Positions 6,789 through 12,631 of a DNA stretch of 16,213 nucleotides are shown piece by piece (position 1 is the stretch's first letter; every line of letters starts with the position of its first letter). The notes under the pieces were generated by a model, which worked only from the letters and a program-made list of their open reading frames with translations, was not told where the DNA came from and made no database searches. The translations under genes and the position numbers were made by a program. Source of the stretch: Actinomycetes bacterium (GTDB lineage: Bacteria > Actinomycetota > Actinomycetes > Actinomycetales > Microbacteriaceae); NCBI GenBank assembly GCA_023457615.1, contig JAEWKY010000156.1, positions 1 through 16,213 on the forward strand, in the 5' to 3' direction.

Positions 6789-6846
6789 CATGGTCAAGCT
6801 GTGATTCGATGAGGCGAATCCGGACACGACCACACAGGGACGGACG

Positions 6847-8211
6847 ATGTCGACGCACCACTCCTCCGACGGGATCTCCCGCCTCGGCGAGCTCCTGCGG
6901 TACGAGCAGACGCTCGGCCTGCCCGCGTCGGCGCTGCCGCCGCCGGTCGACCCGCGCCGCCGACGTCGACGTCGGCTGCGCACCGCGCTCATCGCGGGCG
7001 GAACGGCGCTCGTGCTCGCGGCCTCCGCGGGCGGCTACTCCGCCTGGACGCTCACCGCCCCCATCGGCACGGCGACCCTCGTCTCCGACGCGCCGATCGT
7101 GCCGGTCTCCGATCCGGTGCAGCTCGACCTGGGCAGCGACGCGGCCGCCGCGGCGGTCAGCCTCGTGAGCGGCGGCGCCGACTACCTGCCCGCCGAGGCG
7201 AGCGGCATGTGGGCGACCCTCGGCGGCGACGAGCCGCGGCCGATCGCGAGCGTGACGAAGCTCATCACGGCCCTGGTCATCCTCGACGCGAAGCCGCTCG
7301 CCGACGGCGAGGACGGTCCGACGATCACCTTCAGCCGCGCCGACCACGCGCTCTACGACAAGTACTACGTGCAGGGTGCGACGATCGCCGCGATGCCGAC
7401 GGGCAGCTCGCTCTCGCAGCACGACGCGCTCGAGGCGATGCTGATCGTGTCGGCGTGCAACTACGCCGAGGCGGTGTCGAACTGGGCCTACGGGTCGCAG
7501 GGCGCCTTCCTCGGCGCCGCCCGGGCGTGGCTCGCCGCGAACGGCCTCACCGGCACGACGATCGTCGAGCCGACGGGGCTGGATGCCCGCAACACGAGCA
7601 CGCCGACGGACCTCATCGCGCTCGGCAAGATCGCGCTGGCGAACCCGGTGATCGCGGAGATCGCCGCCATGCCGAGCCTCAACGTGCCGAACATCCCGCC
7701 GACGCTCGCGACCAACACTCTGCTCGGGGTCGACGGGGTCACCGGCCTCAAGACCGGCACTCTCGAGGGGACGGGCTCCAACCTGCTGTTCTCGGCCACC
7801 GTCGACGTCGGGCTCGTCGAGCCCCTCGTCGTCGTCGGCGTGTTCCTCGGCGGCTACACGCGCGAGTCGGTGAACCTCGACGTGCGCGGGCTGCTCGAGA
7901 GCATCCGCAGCGGCTTCCACCAGGTCGAGCTCGCGGCGGCGGGCGACAGGGTCGGCACCTACTCGACGCCGTGGGGCGAGTCCGCCGACGTCGTGCTCGG
8001 CGAGGGGGCGTCGCTGCTCACCTGGTCGGACACCCCGATCACCTCGACCTTCGATCTCGATCAGCTCACGTCGGCGTCGACGGGCGACGTCGTCGGCGAG
8101 ATGACATGGGCGACCGGCGTCGACACGACGACGGTGCCGCTCGTGCTCGACGGCGACCTCGAGCCTCCGGATGCCTGGTGGCGGCTCACCCACCCCGCCG
8201 AGCTGGGCTAG
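6847..8211 (+). CDS. D-alanyl-D-alanine carboxypeptidase-like serine hydrolase, peptidase S11 type
   Basis: This family trims the terminal D-Ala from peptidoglycan stem peptides outside the cell. The 454-residue protein has a cytoplasmic N-terminus with a basic RRRRRRRLR stop-transfer region (38-45), one membrane anchor (about 46-68) and an extracellular penicillin-binding domain. The catalytic motifs are S-V-T-K (135-138, SxxK) and K-T-G (302-304) in GVTGLKTGTLEG. The second motif reads S-A-C-N-Y (202-206), where S11 enzymes usually have S-x-N, so Asn is replaced by Cys. The C-terminal 120 residues form the usual beta-rich tail. ATG 6847 is preceded by an AGGGACGG-like ribosome binding site. 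Its stop overlaps the stop of the convergent 59-residue gene. Confidence 0.88.
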   Translation: MSTHHSSDGISRLGELLRYEQTLGLPASALPPPVDPRRRRRRRLRTALIAGGTALVLAASAGGYSAWTLTAPIGTATLVSDAPIVPVSDPVQLDLGSDAAAAAVSLVSGGADYLPAEASGMWATLGGDEPRPIASVTKLITALVILDAKPLADGEDGPTITFSRADHALYDKYYVQGATIAAMPTGSSLSQHDALEAMLIVSACNYAEAVSNWAYGSQGAFLGAARAWLAANGLTGTTIVEPTGLDARNTSTPTDLIALGKIALANPVIAEIAAMPSLNVPNIPPTLATNTLLGVDGVTGLKTGTLEGTGSNLLFSATVDVGLVEPLVVVGVFLGGYTRESVNLDVRGLLESIRSGFHQVELAAAGDRVGTYSTPWGESADVVLGEGASLLTWSDTPITSTFDLDQLTSASTGDVVGEMTWATGVDTTTVPLVLDGDLEPPDAWWRLTHPAELG

Positions 8212-8387
8212 CCGACGCGCCACATCCCGACGGGCGCGTAGCTCGAGTCGCTGCACTCGACATCGGGCACCGGCTGCGTCAGGTCGTAGTACCTCAGGTT
8301 GCCGCCCCAGTACCGCAGGATGCGGCCGAGCTCGGTCTCCGGGTCGCCGCTCAGCGCGGTCAGGTCGATCTCCATCATGAAGCGCAT
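8208..8387 (-). CDS. Small conserved-looking protein, 59 residues, function unknown
   Basis: The frame reads MRFMMEIDLTALSGDPETEL, continues GRILRYWGGNLRYYDLTQPV and ends in YAPVGMWRVG. It has no signal peptide and is acidic, with a cluster of aromatic residues (Y26, W27, Y33, Y34) in an LRYWGGNLRYYDL block. I recall similar short proteins in Microbacteriaceae, but no function. GAAGG directly abuts the ATG at 8387, so translation may instead begin at the ATG-ATG pair at 8378/8375, where the same GAAGG has normal spacing (MMEIDL or MEIDL). Its TAG overlaps the TAG of the convergent carboxypeptidase gene, so there is no intergenic space for a terminator. It was found by reading the strand, because it is shorter than most gene-length cut-offs. 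Confidence 0.7.
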   Translation of the reverse strand: MRFMMEIDLTALSGDPETELGRILRYWGGNLRYYDLTQPVPDVECSDSSYAPVGMWRVG

Positions 8388-8455
8388 CCTTCGACGCTAG
8401 GGGCGCCCCGAGCCGCCGCCGTGTGACGGTTCCACGAATTCGACCGCGGCCGTCG

Positions 8456-8472
8456 TTGTGCGGATCGCACAA
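8456..8472. promoter_or_regulatory. Perfect 17-bp palindrome after arsC
   Basis: TTGTGCG-GAT-CGCACAA has 7-bp perfect arms directly next to the arsC stop codon (8473-8475). It may act as a short terminator hairpin for arsC or as an operator for the 59-residue gene that starts about 70 bases further along the same strand. There is no U-run, so the two cannot be separated by sequence. Confidence 0.4.
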
Positions 8473-8862
8473 TCACAGCGTCGCGAGCAGCCCCTCGACC
8501 CGGCTCCGGATGTCGTCGCGGATCGCCCGCACGGCGTCGATGCCCTGCCCGGCCGGGTCGTCGAGCTGCCAGTCCTCGTAGCGCTTGCCGGGGAAGATCG
8601 GGCAGGCATCGCCGCAGCCCATCGTGATGACGACGTCGGAGGCGCGCACGTCGTCCGTGGCGAGCAGCGCGGGCTGCTCGGCGGCGATGTCGATGCCCTC
8701 CTCCGCCATCGCGGCGACCGCGACGGGGTTGAGGGCGGATGCCGGCTCCGACCCGGCGGACAGCACGCGCACGCGGTCGCCGGCGAGGTGTCGCAGGTAG
8801 CCCGCGGCCATCTGCGAACGGCCGGCGTTGTGCACGCAGACGAAGAGCACGGTGGATGTCAT
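8473..8862 (-). CDS. arsC: Arsenate reductase, low-molecular-weight phosphatase fold, mycothiol-type
   Basis: It reduces arsenate to arsenite in the cytoplasm. The 129-residue protein has the phosphatase P-loop CVHNAGRS (Cys9 to Arg15, C-x5-R) and the product-side block TMGCGDACPIFPGKRYEDWQLDDPAGQ. Overall it closely resembles corynebacterial ArsC1/ArsC2, which form an arseno-mycothiol adduct and are recycled by mycoredoxin. The extra Cys83 and Cys87 of this family are present. GGAG lies 4 bases before the ATG. The gene is the second frame of a leftward transcript that starts with a cysteine-rich mini-ORF, and the transcript is divergent from arsR with an ArsR-type operator between. No arsenite efflux gene is in the window, so export must be encoded elsewhere. 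Confidence 0.93.
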   Translation of the reverse strand: MTSTVLFVCVHNAGRSQMAAGYLRHLAGDRVRVLSAGSEPASALNPVAVAAMAEEGIDIAAEQPALLATDDVRASDVVITMGCGDACPIFPGKRYEDWQLDDPAGQGIDAVRAIRDDIRSRVEGLLATL

Positions 8863-8887
8863 GGGTCTCCAGTGTCGCGGAAGGAGC

Positions 8888-8917
8888 CCGGCCGCCCGTA
8901 CGCGACGGCCGGACGGG
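8888..8917 (-). promoter_or_regulatory. Interleaved hairpin-forming leader between the Cys mini-ORF and arsC
   Basis: Right after the mini-ORF stop, the minus strand reads CCCGT (8917-8913), CCGGCCG (8912-8906), a short spacer, ACGGG (8899-8895) and CGGCCGG (8894-8888). CCCGT pairs with ACGGG, and CCGGCCG pairs with CGGCCGG. The two helices interleave, so as simple hairpins they exclude each other. This is the arrangement expected of an attenuator or a translation-coupled switch. Function is inference. Confidence 0.4.
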
Positions 8918-8953
8918 TCAGCAGCAGATGCAGCCGCAGCAGTCGTCGTTCAT
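8918..8953 (-). CDS. Cysteine-rich 11-residue leader peptide MNDDCCGCICC
   Basis: The frame ATG to TGA encodes MNDDCCGCICC, with five Cys in the last seven residues. A strong ribosome binding site, GGGAGG at 8964-8959, lies 5 bases before the ATG. The ArsR-type operator is just upstream and arsC begins 55 bases after the stop. Two readings are possible: a thiol peptide that binds arsenite or another metal, or a leader whose translation senses Cys-tRNA supply. Poly-cysteine leader ORFs acting as attenuators are established in mycobacteria. The site, the ribosome binding site and the composition are seen directly; the function is inferred. Confidence 0.6.
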   Translation of the reverse strand: MNDDCCGCICC

Positions 8954-8967
8954 GACAGCCTCCCTTC

Positions 8968-8985
8968 CATCGACATCCGTCGATG
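8968..8985 (-). promoter_or_regulatory. arsO: ArsR-type operator, arsC side
   Basis: CATCGA-CATCCG-TCGATG is an inverted repeat with perfect 6-bp arms. Read on the minus strand it matches the arsR-side site at 9004-9021 at 16 of 18 positions. It lies immediately before the ribosome binding site of the cysteine mini-ORF. Confidence 0.65.
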
Positions 8986-9003
8986 CAGCTACCGTGACGC
9001 ATG

Positions 9004-9021
9004 CATCGATGGATGTCAATG
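9004..9021 (+). promoter_or_regulatory. arsO: ArsR-type operator, arsR side, with overlapping -35 of the leftward promoter
   Basis: CATCGA-TGGATG-TCAATG is an imperfect inverted repeat, 36 bp centre to centre from the arsC-side site. On the minus strand it contains a consensus TTGACA (9019-9014), the likely -35 of the leftward arsC transcript. ArsR binding here would block that promoter and also its own gene 18 bases downstream. Confidence 0.65.
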
Positions 9022-9038
9022 TATGGGAGGATGTCCGC

Positions 9039-9389
9039 ATGCCCGTCGCCGAGCTCATCCCGCTGACCGATCTCGCGTCGTGCTGCGCCCCGCTCACGAA
9101 GGCGCCCCTGTCGGCCGACAACGCCGAGAGCCTCGCCCGCTCGCTCAAGGCCCTCGCCGACCCGGCCCGGCTGCGCATCCTCTCGATGGTCGCCGCGCAT
9201 GCCGACGGCGAGGCCTGCGTGTGCGACCTCACCGAGCCCCTCGACCTCGCGCAGCCCACCGTCTCGCACCACCTCAAGGTGCTGATGGATGCCGGCTTCC
9301 TCACCCGCGCGAAGCGCGGCACGTGGGCGTACTACCGTCTCGTGCCGGGGTCGCTCGACACGGTGTCGGCGCTGCTCTCCGGTGTCTGA
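9039..9389 (+). CDS. arsR: ArsR family arsenite-responsive repressor
   Basis: This 116-residue winged-helix repressor leaves DNA when arsenite binds. The core is LARSLKALADPARLRILSMV, then the recognition helix in DLAQPTVSHHLKVLMDAG, then the wing RGTWAYYRL. Cys15-Cys16 near the N-terminus and CVCDL (Cys60, Cys62) before the recognition helix match the actinobacterial arrangement known from Corynebacterium glutamicum ArsR. There an N-terminal CC pair and one core Cys form the three-coordinate As(III) site. ATG 9039 is chosen because GGGAGG (9025-9030) lies 8 bases upstream; the open frame extends further upstream only through the operator region. It is divergent from arsC. Confidence 0.93.
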   Translation: MPVAELIPLTDLASCCAPLTKAPLSADNAESLARSLKALADPARLRILSMVAAHADGEACVCDLTEPLDLAQPTVSHHLKVLMDAGFLTRAKRGTWAYYRLVPGSLDTVSALLSGV

Positions 9390-9408
9390 GCGCCCCTAGG
9401 CTCGCGGC

Positions 9409-9603
9409 ATGGAACCCGTCTCGCTCACCCTCGGCGGCCTCATCGGCCTCGTCGTCTTCATCGTCACGGTCGTGTCGATCGTGAAGAACCCGAACCATGG
9501 CGGCTTCGGCAAGTTCATCTGGATCCTCGTCGCGTTCTTCCTGAGCGTGATCGGGTCGATCCTCTGGCTGCTCTTCGGCCGCGGGCGCGTGCCGAAGCGC
9601 TGA
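9409..9603 (+). CDS. Small two-helix membrane protein, PLDc_N-type
   Basis: This 64-residue protein has two hydrophobic helices, LGGLIGLVVFIVTVVSIV (about 8-25) and FIWILVAFFLSVIGSILWLLFG (about 36-57), and a basic tail, RGRVPKR. The pattern of a first helix, a short N-P-rich linker, then a W-x-L-V-x-x-x-x-P/S-x-I-G-x-I-x-W-x-x-F-G helix is that of the phospholipase D N-terminal (PLDc_N) family of small membrane proteins. No function is known for the stand-alone forms. It begins 19 bases after the arsR stop on the same strand and could ride on that transcript. Confidence 0.75.
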   Translation: MEPVSLTLGGLIGLVVFIVTVVSIVKNPNHGGFGKFIWILVAFFLSVIGSILWLLFGRGRVPKR

Positions 9604-9671
9604 CGCGCGCCCCGCTGTCGCAGTCGCGCCCCGGAGTTCGCGAGCGCGTGCAACAAAGGTGAGCGCAAGGC

Positions 9672-10331
9672 TCAGCGCTGAAGCCAGGCGATCACGGCGA
9701 GCACGCGGCGGTGGTCGGTGCCCGAGTCCTCGAGCGCGAGCTTGCCGAAGATCGCCGTCACGTTCTTCTCGACGGCGCCGACCCCGATGAACAGCGCCTC
9801 GGCGATCGCCGCGTTCGTGCGCCCCTCCGCCATGAGCTGCAGCACCTCGCGCTCGCGCGGCGTGAGCGTCGCGAGCGGGTCGTGACGGCGCCCGATGAGC
9901 TGCGCGACCACCTCGGGATCGAGCACCGTGCCGCCGTCGGCGATGCGGTCGATCGCATCGACGAGCTCGTCGAGCGAGGCGACGCGGTCCTTCAGCAGAT
10001 ACCCGACGCCGCCGCTGCCCGAGCCGAGCAGCTCCTGCGCGTACGCGACCTCGACGTACTGGGAGAGCAGCAGGATGCCGGTGCGCGGCACGAGCGACCG
10101 CAGCCGGATGGCCGCCCGCACGCCCTCGTCGCGGAACGTCGGCGGCATCCGCACGTCGAGCACGGCGAGATCGGGAGCGAGAGCCTCGACCTCGGCGAGC
10201 AGCGCGTCGGCGTCGCCGAAGGAGCCGATCACCTCGTGCCCCGCCTCGACGAGCACCCGCACGAGCCCCTCGCGCAACAGCACCGAGTCGTCCGCCACCA
10301 CCACGCGCAAACCCGTCACGTGACCCATCAT
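9672..10331 (-). CDS. NarL/LuxR-family response regulator
   Basis: This 219-residue two-domain regulator has a receiver domain with acidic pair Asp14-Asp15, phosphoacceptor Asp59 in LAVLDVRMP and Lys114 in YLLKDR. The C-terminal LuxR-type helix-turn-helix begins LTPREREVLQLMAEGRTN at about residue 156 and continues NAAIAEALFIGVGAVEKNV. It is the DNA-binding partner of the histidine kinase encoded just upstream. Two adjacent ATGs (10331 and 10328) are served by the same GGAGGGGG, so the start could be either. A 90-bp double palindrome separates it from the kinase gene, which may lower its expression relative to the kinase. Its target genes are not indicated by the sequence. Confidence 0.93.
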   Translation of the reverse strand: MMGHVTGLRVVVADDSVLLREGLVRVLVEAGHEVIGSFGDADALLAEVEALAPDLAVLDVRMPPTFRDEGVRAAIRLRSLVPRTGILLLSQYVEVAYAQELLGSGSGGVGYLLKDRVASLDELVDAIDRIADGGTVLDPEVVAQLIGRRHDPLATLTPREREVLQLMAEGRTNAAIAEALFIGVGAVEKNVTAIFGKLALEDSGTDHRRVLAVIAWLQR

Positions 10332-10352
10332 TCCCCCTCCTCGAGACGTCGC

Positions 10353-10388
10353 GGGTGGAGTGCCGCCGCAGGCGGTGTATCGAAACCC
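10353..10388. repeat. Dispersed palindromic repeat, copy 2
   Basis: GGGTGGAGTGCC, core CGCCGCAGGC, then GGTGTATCGAAACCC. It is paired head-to-head with an inverted copy at 10404-10441, so the two can form one long stem in the kinase/regulator gap. Confidence 0.8.
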
Positions 10389-10403
10389 GGCGTTCGACGT
10401 ACC

Positions 10404-10441
10404 CGGTTTCGATACACCGTGCTCCGCAGGGCACTCAACCC
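10404..10441. repeat. Dispersed palindromic repeat, copy 3, inverted
   Basis: The reverse complement reads GGGTTGAGTGCC, core CTGCGGAGCA, then GGTGTATCGAAACC. Its TTGA provides the TGA stop codon of the histidine kinase (10437-10435). Confidence 0.8.
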
Positions 10442-11766
10442 GCGGAAGGCACCGGAAGGTGCGCCGTCACGACCGTCGGGCCGCCCTTCGGGCTCGACAC
10501 GTCGAGGGTGCCGCCGAGGCCCAGCACGCGCTCCTGCAGCCCCGCGATCCCGTGACCCGCGACCGCCTTCGCGCCGCCTCGACCGTCGTCGGCCACCGTG
10601 ATGTCGAGCCAGCCTTCGCGGGCGTCGATCCGCAGATCGATCGCCGAGCCGCCCGAGTGCTTCACGGCGTTCGTGAGCCCCTCCGCGGCGATGAAGTACG
10701 CGTTCCGCTCGAGCTCGGTCGGCAGCTCGGCGCCCTCCGGCAGCGACGACACGACCCGCACCGTGACGGCGCTGCGCACCGCGAGCGACTCGAGGGCTGC
10801 GACGAGACCGCGGTCGAGCAGGATCGGCGGCGCGAAGCCCCGCGACAGGGCGCGCAGCTCCTCGAGGGCATCCCGCGACTGCTGCCGCGCCTCCTCCAGC
10901 AGGCGGCGGGCGGCATCCGGGTCCGTCTCGAGCTGACGCTCGGCCGCGGCGATGTCCATCTGCAGCCGCACGAGCCGCTGCTGAGGACCGTCGTGGATGT
11001 CGCGCTCGAGCCGGCGCAGCGCCGTGCCCTCCGCCGCGACCGCCGCCGTGCGCGACTCGGTGAGCGTCGCCACCTCCTGCTGCAGCGCATCCGTGCGGAA
11101 CGCGCCGAGCATCCCGCGGGCGACACCCCAGTGCATCCAGGTCAGGCCGCGCAGCACGAGCGGCAGGAGGGCCGCGAAGACGAGGCCGAGCACGAACTGC
11201 AGCACGATGTCGCCGACGATCCCGTTCGCGAGCACGACGCCGAAGAGCCGATCGGCGAGGAACGACGAGAGGAACCAGTCGCGGTCGTCCGGGATGAAGC
11301 CGTACCAGATCCACGACGTCAGCCCGCCGAGCGCGATCGACGTCCAGGTGACCGCGATCGTGAAGGAGACCGTCGAGATGATGAACGACACGAACGTCGC
11401 CCACACCGAGTAGAGCCAGTAGTGCCCGTTGCCGAAGAGCGAGCGCACCCAGGGCAGGAACCCGGTGCCCGACTCGCGGTCGCGCCAGTCGGGGCGGCGG
11501 ATGGCGGGACGCCCGATCCACCTCAGCAGGAGGAGCTCGAGGGTGCCGCCGAACCGCGACACGTAGAACAGCGCGACGAGGAACACGAGCCCGAGGAAGA
11601 ACGTCGCGATCGTGCCCGCCGCCGCCGAGAAGAGCCCGATCGCGACGCCGAACAGCACCGACGCGATCGGGAACCCGATGATCAGGAACAGCAGATCCTT
11701 CGGGGCGCCCGCCCAGAGCCGCCAGTAGCCGGCGACGGGTCGGGGGGCGGGGGTCACAGCGGTCAT
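10435..11766 (-). CDS. Sensor histidine kinase, NarL/HisKA_3 type
   Basis: This 443-residue membrane kinase pairs with the LuxR-type regulator downstream. The N-terminal 230 residues hold several membrane helices, including FLIIGFPIASVLFGVAIGLF, ATFFLGLVFLVALFYVS, TFVSFIISTVSFTIAV and LQFVLGLVFAALLPLVL, in a bacterial 'sensor' domain arrangement. The dimerisation box RDIHDGPQQRLVRL carries phospho-His at about 258. The ATPase domain shows the N-box EGLTNAVKHSGG and ADDGRGGAKAVAGHGIAGLQERV. The start at 11766 (MTAVTPAPRP) is chosen because GGAG sits 6 bases upstream; the frame is open to 11847, but that extension is not hydrophobic and lacks a ribosome binding site. The stop codon lies inside a dispersed repeat, so the last residues may have been set by the repeat's insertion. 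The stimulus is unknown. Confidence 0.92.
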   Translation of the reverse strand: MTAVTPAPRPVAGYWRLWAGAPKDLLFLIIGFPIASVLFGVAIGLFSAAAGTIATFFLGLVFLVALFYVSRFGGTLELLLLRWIGRPAIRRPDWRDRESGTGFLPWVRSLFGNGHYWLYSVWATFVSFIISTVSFTIAVTWTSIALGGLTSWIWYGFIPDDRDWFLSSFLADRLFGVVLANGIVGDIVLQFVLGLVFAALLPLVLRGLTWMHWGVARGMLGAFRTDALQQEVATLTESRTAAVAAEGTALRRLERDIHDGPQQRLVRLQMDIAAAERQLETDPDAARRLLEEARQQSRDALEELRALSRGFAPPILLDRGLVAALESLAVRSAVTVRVVSSLPEGAELPTELERNAYFIAAEGLTNAVKHSGGSAIDLRIDAREGWLDITVADDGRGGAKAVAGHGIAGLQERVLGLGGTLDVSSPKGGPTVVTAHLPVPSAG

Positions 11767-11910
11767 GGTCAGCTCCATTGTCTCGGGTGCCTGACCAGCC
11801 TCGCGAGCCGCGGGGCGCGACGGGATGGTGCCCGCATCCCGAACCATGTCGGGCTAACCCCCGTCCCCTCGCAGGTGAGGTGACACATAAATAGGCCAGC
11901 CTCAACTCGC

Positions 11911-11938
11911 TTGCGGAAGAAATCTCGCCGAGTACCGT
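11911..11938 (+). promoter_or_regulatory. Likely dps promoter
   Basis: TTGCGG (11911-11916), a 16-bp spacer and TACCGT (11933-11938) form a plausible vegetative promoter. It would start RNA about 25 bases before the dps ATG, in a locally AT-richer stretch. Confidence 0.4.
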
Positions 11939-11970
11939 TGAATCAGACAGCTCACAAGGGAGATTCAGAC

Positions 11971-12459
11971 ATGACTGACGTGAAGACAGTTCCCACCAGC
12001 GCCATCGACCCCGACGTCACCGCGGGAGTGGCCCAGTTCCTCGAGCCCGTCGTGATCGACCTCGAGGCGATGGTCGTCAACGTGAAGCAGGCCCACTGGC
12101 ACGTGCGCGGCGCCAACTTCCAGGCCATCCACGAGCTCCTCGACGCGGTCGTCGAGCACGTGCAGGACTACGCCGACACCGCCGCCGAGCGCGTCGTCGC
12201 CCTCGGCCTGCCGATCGACGCCCGCGTCGCCACCGTCGCCGCGAAGACCACCGTGCCGCCGCTCAGCGCCGGATTCCAGCAGTCCGACACGACCGTCGCG
12301 GAAGTCATCGCCGGCATCGACGCGACCCTCAAGACCGTGCGCGTCGCCATCGACGAGCTCGACGAGCTCGACCCGGCGTCGCAGGACATCGCCATCGAGA
12401 TCGCTCGGGGGCTCGAGAAGGATCGTTGGTTCTTGTTCGCGCACATCGCGACCAAGTAA
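11971..12459 (+). CDS. dps: Dps family ferritin-like DNA-protection protein
   Basis: Dps forms a 12-subunit shell that oxidises Fe(II) with hydrogen peroxide and stores it, protecting DNA under oxidative or starvation stress. The 162-residue protein carries the inter-subunit ferroxidase ligands in the expected spacing: His42 in KQAHWHVRG, His54 and Asp58 in AIHELLD, Asp69 and Glu73 in DYADTAAER. The start at 11971 (MTDVKTVP) has AAGGGAGA eight bases upstream and is preferred over the frame's earlier TTG at 11911. The N-terminal tail is short and not lysine-rich, so direct DNA binding through that tail is not obvious. It is monocistronic, with a strong palindrome after it. Confidence 0.95.
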   Translation: MTDVKTVPTSAIDPDVTAGVAQFLEPVVIDLEAMVVNVKQAHWHVRGANFQAIHELLDAVVEHVQDYADTAAERVVALGLPIDARVATVAAKTTVPPLSAGFQQSDTTVAEVIAGIDATLKTVRVAIDELDELDPASQDIAIEIARGLEKDRWFLFAHIATK

Positions 12460-12472
12460 CTCTGCTGCGCAA

Positions 12473-12547
12473 CGGGCTGGATGCCTTGCGCGAGTGAAGA
12501 GAGCGGGGACCCCTACCCCGATTCACGCGCGCAAGGCATCCAGCCCG
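12473..12547. terminator. Long inverted repeat between convergent dps and amidohydrolase genes
   Basis: Arms of 26 bp (12473-12498 and 12522-12547) match at 25 positions. They begin CGGGCTGGATGCC and end CGCAAGGCATCCAGCCCG, and the loop holds an inner CGGGG/CCCCG stem. Placed 13 bases after the dps stop, it can end transcripts from both sides. It is much longer than a normal terminator and may be a mobile or dispersed element. Confidence 0.6.
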
Positions 12548-12586
12548 TCGCTGCGTTGCTCGGACGGACGTGGTCTCACAGCTCGC

Positions 12587-12624
12587 GGGTTGAGTGCCGC
12601 GCGCAGCGCGGTGTATCGAAACCC
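12587..12624. repeat. Dispersed palindromic repeat, copy 4
   Basis: GGGTTGAGTGCC, core GCGCGCAGCGC, then GGTGTATCGAAACCC. It is the most regular copy, with a GCGC-GCA-GCGC hairpin tip, and ends 7 bases before the amidohydrolase stop codon. Confidence 0.8.
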
Positions 12625-12631
12625 GCCCCGG

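Noticed and set aside
6676..8472. Minus-strand 598-codon open frame across the carboxypeptidase gene
   Set aside because: Antisense shadow with arginine-rich low-complexity sequence. The plus-strand frame has all catalytic motifs.
11767..11847. Longer histidine kinase starting at 11847
   Set aside because: The extension has no hydrophobic or conserved content and no ribosome binding site, whereas GGAG is well placed before 11766.
10328..11905. Overlapping 500-codon frames on both strands at the histidine kinase
   Set aside because: Only one minus-strand frame shows kinase motifs; the others are shadows.
11848..11910. DtxR/IdeR-like iron box upstream of dps (GGCTAACC half-site)
   Set aside because: Only a half-site matches, it lies on the far side of the likely promoter, and the second half is not conserved.
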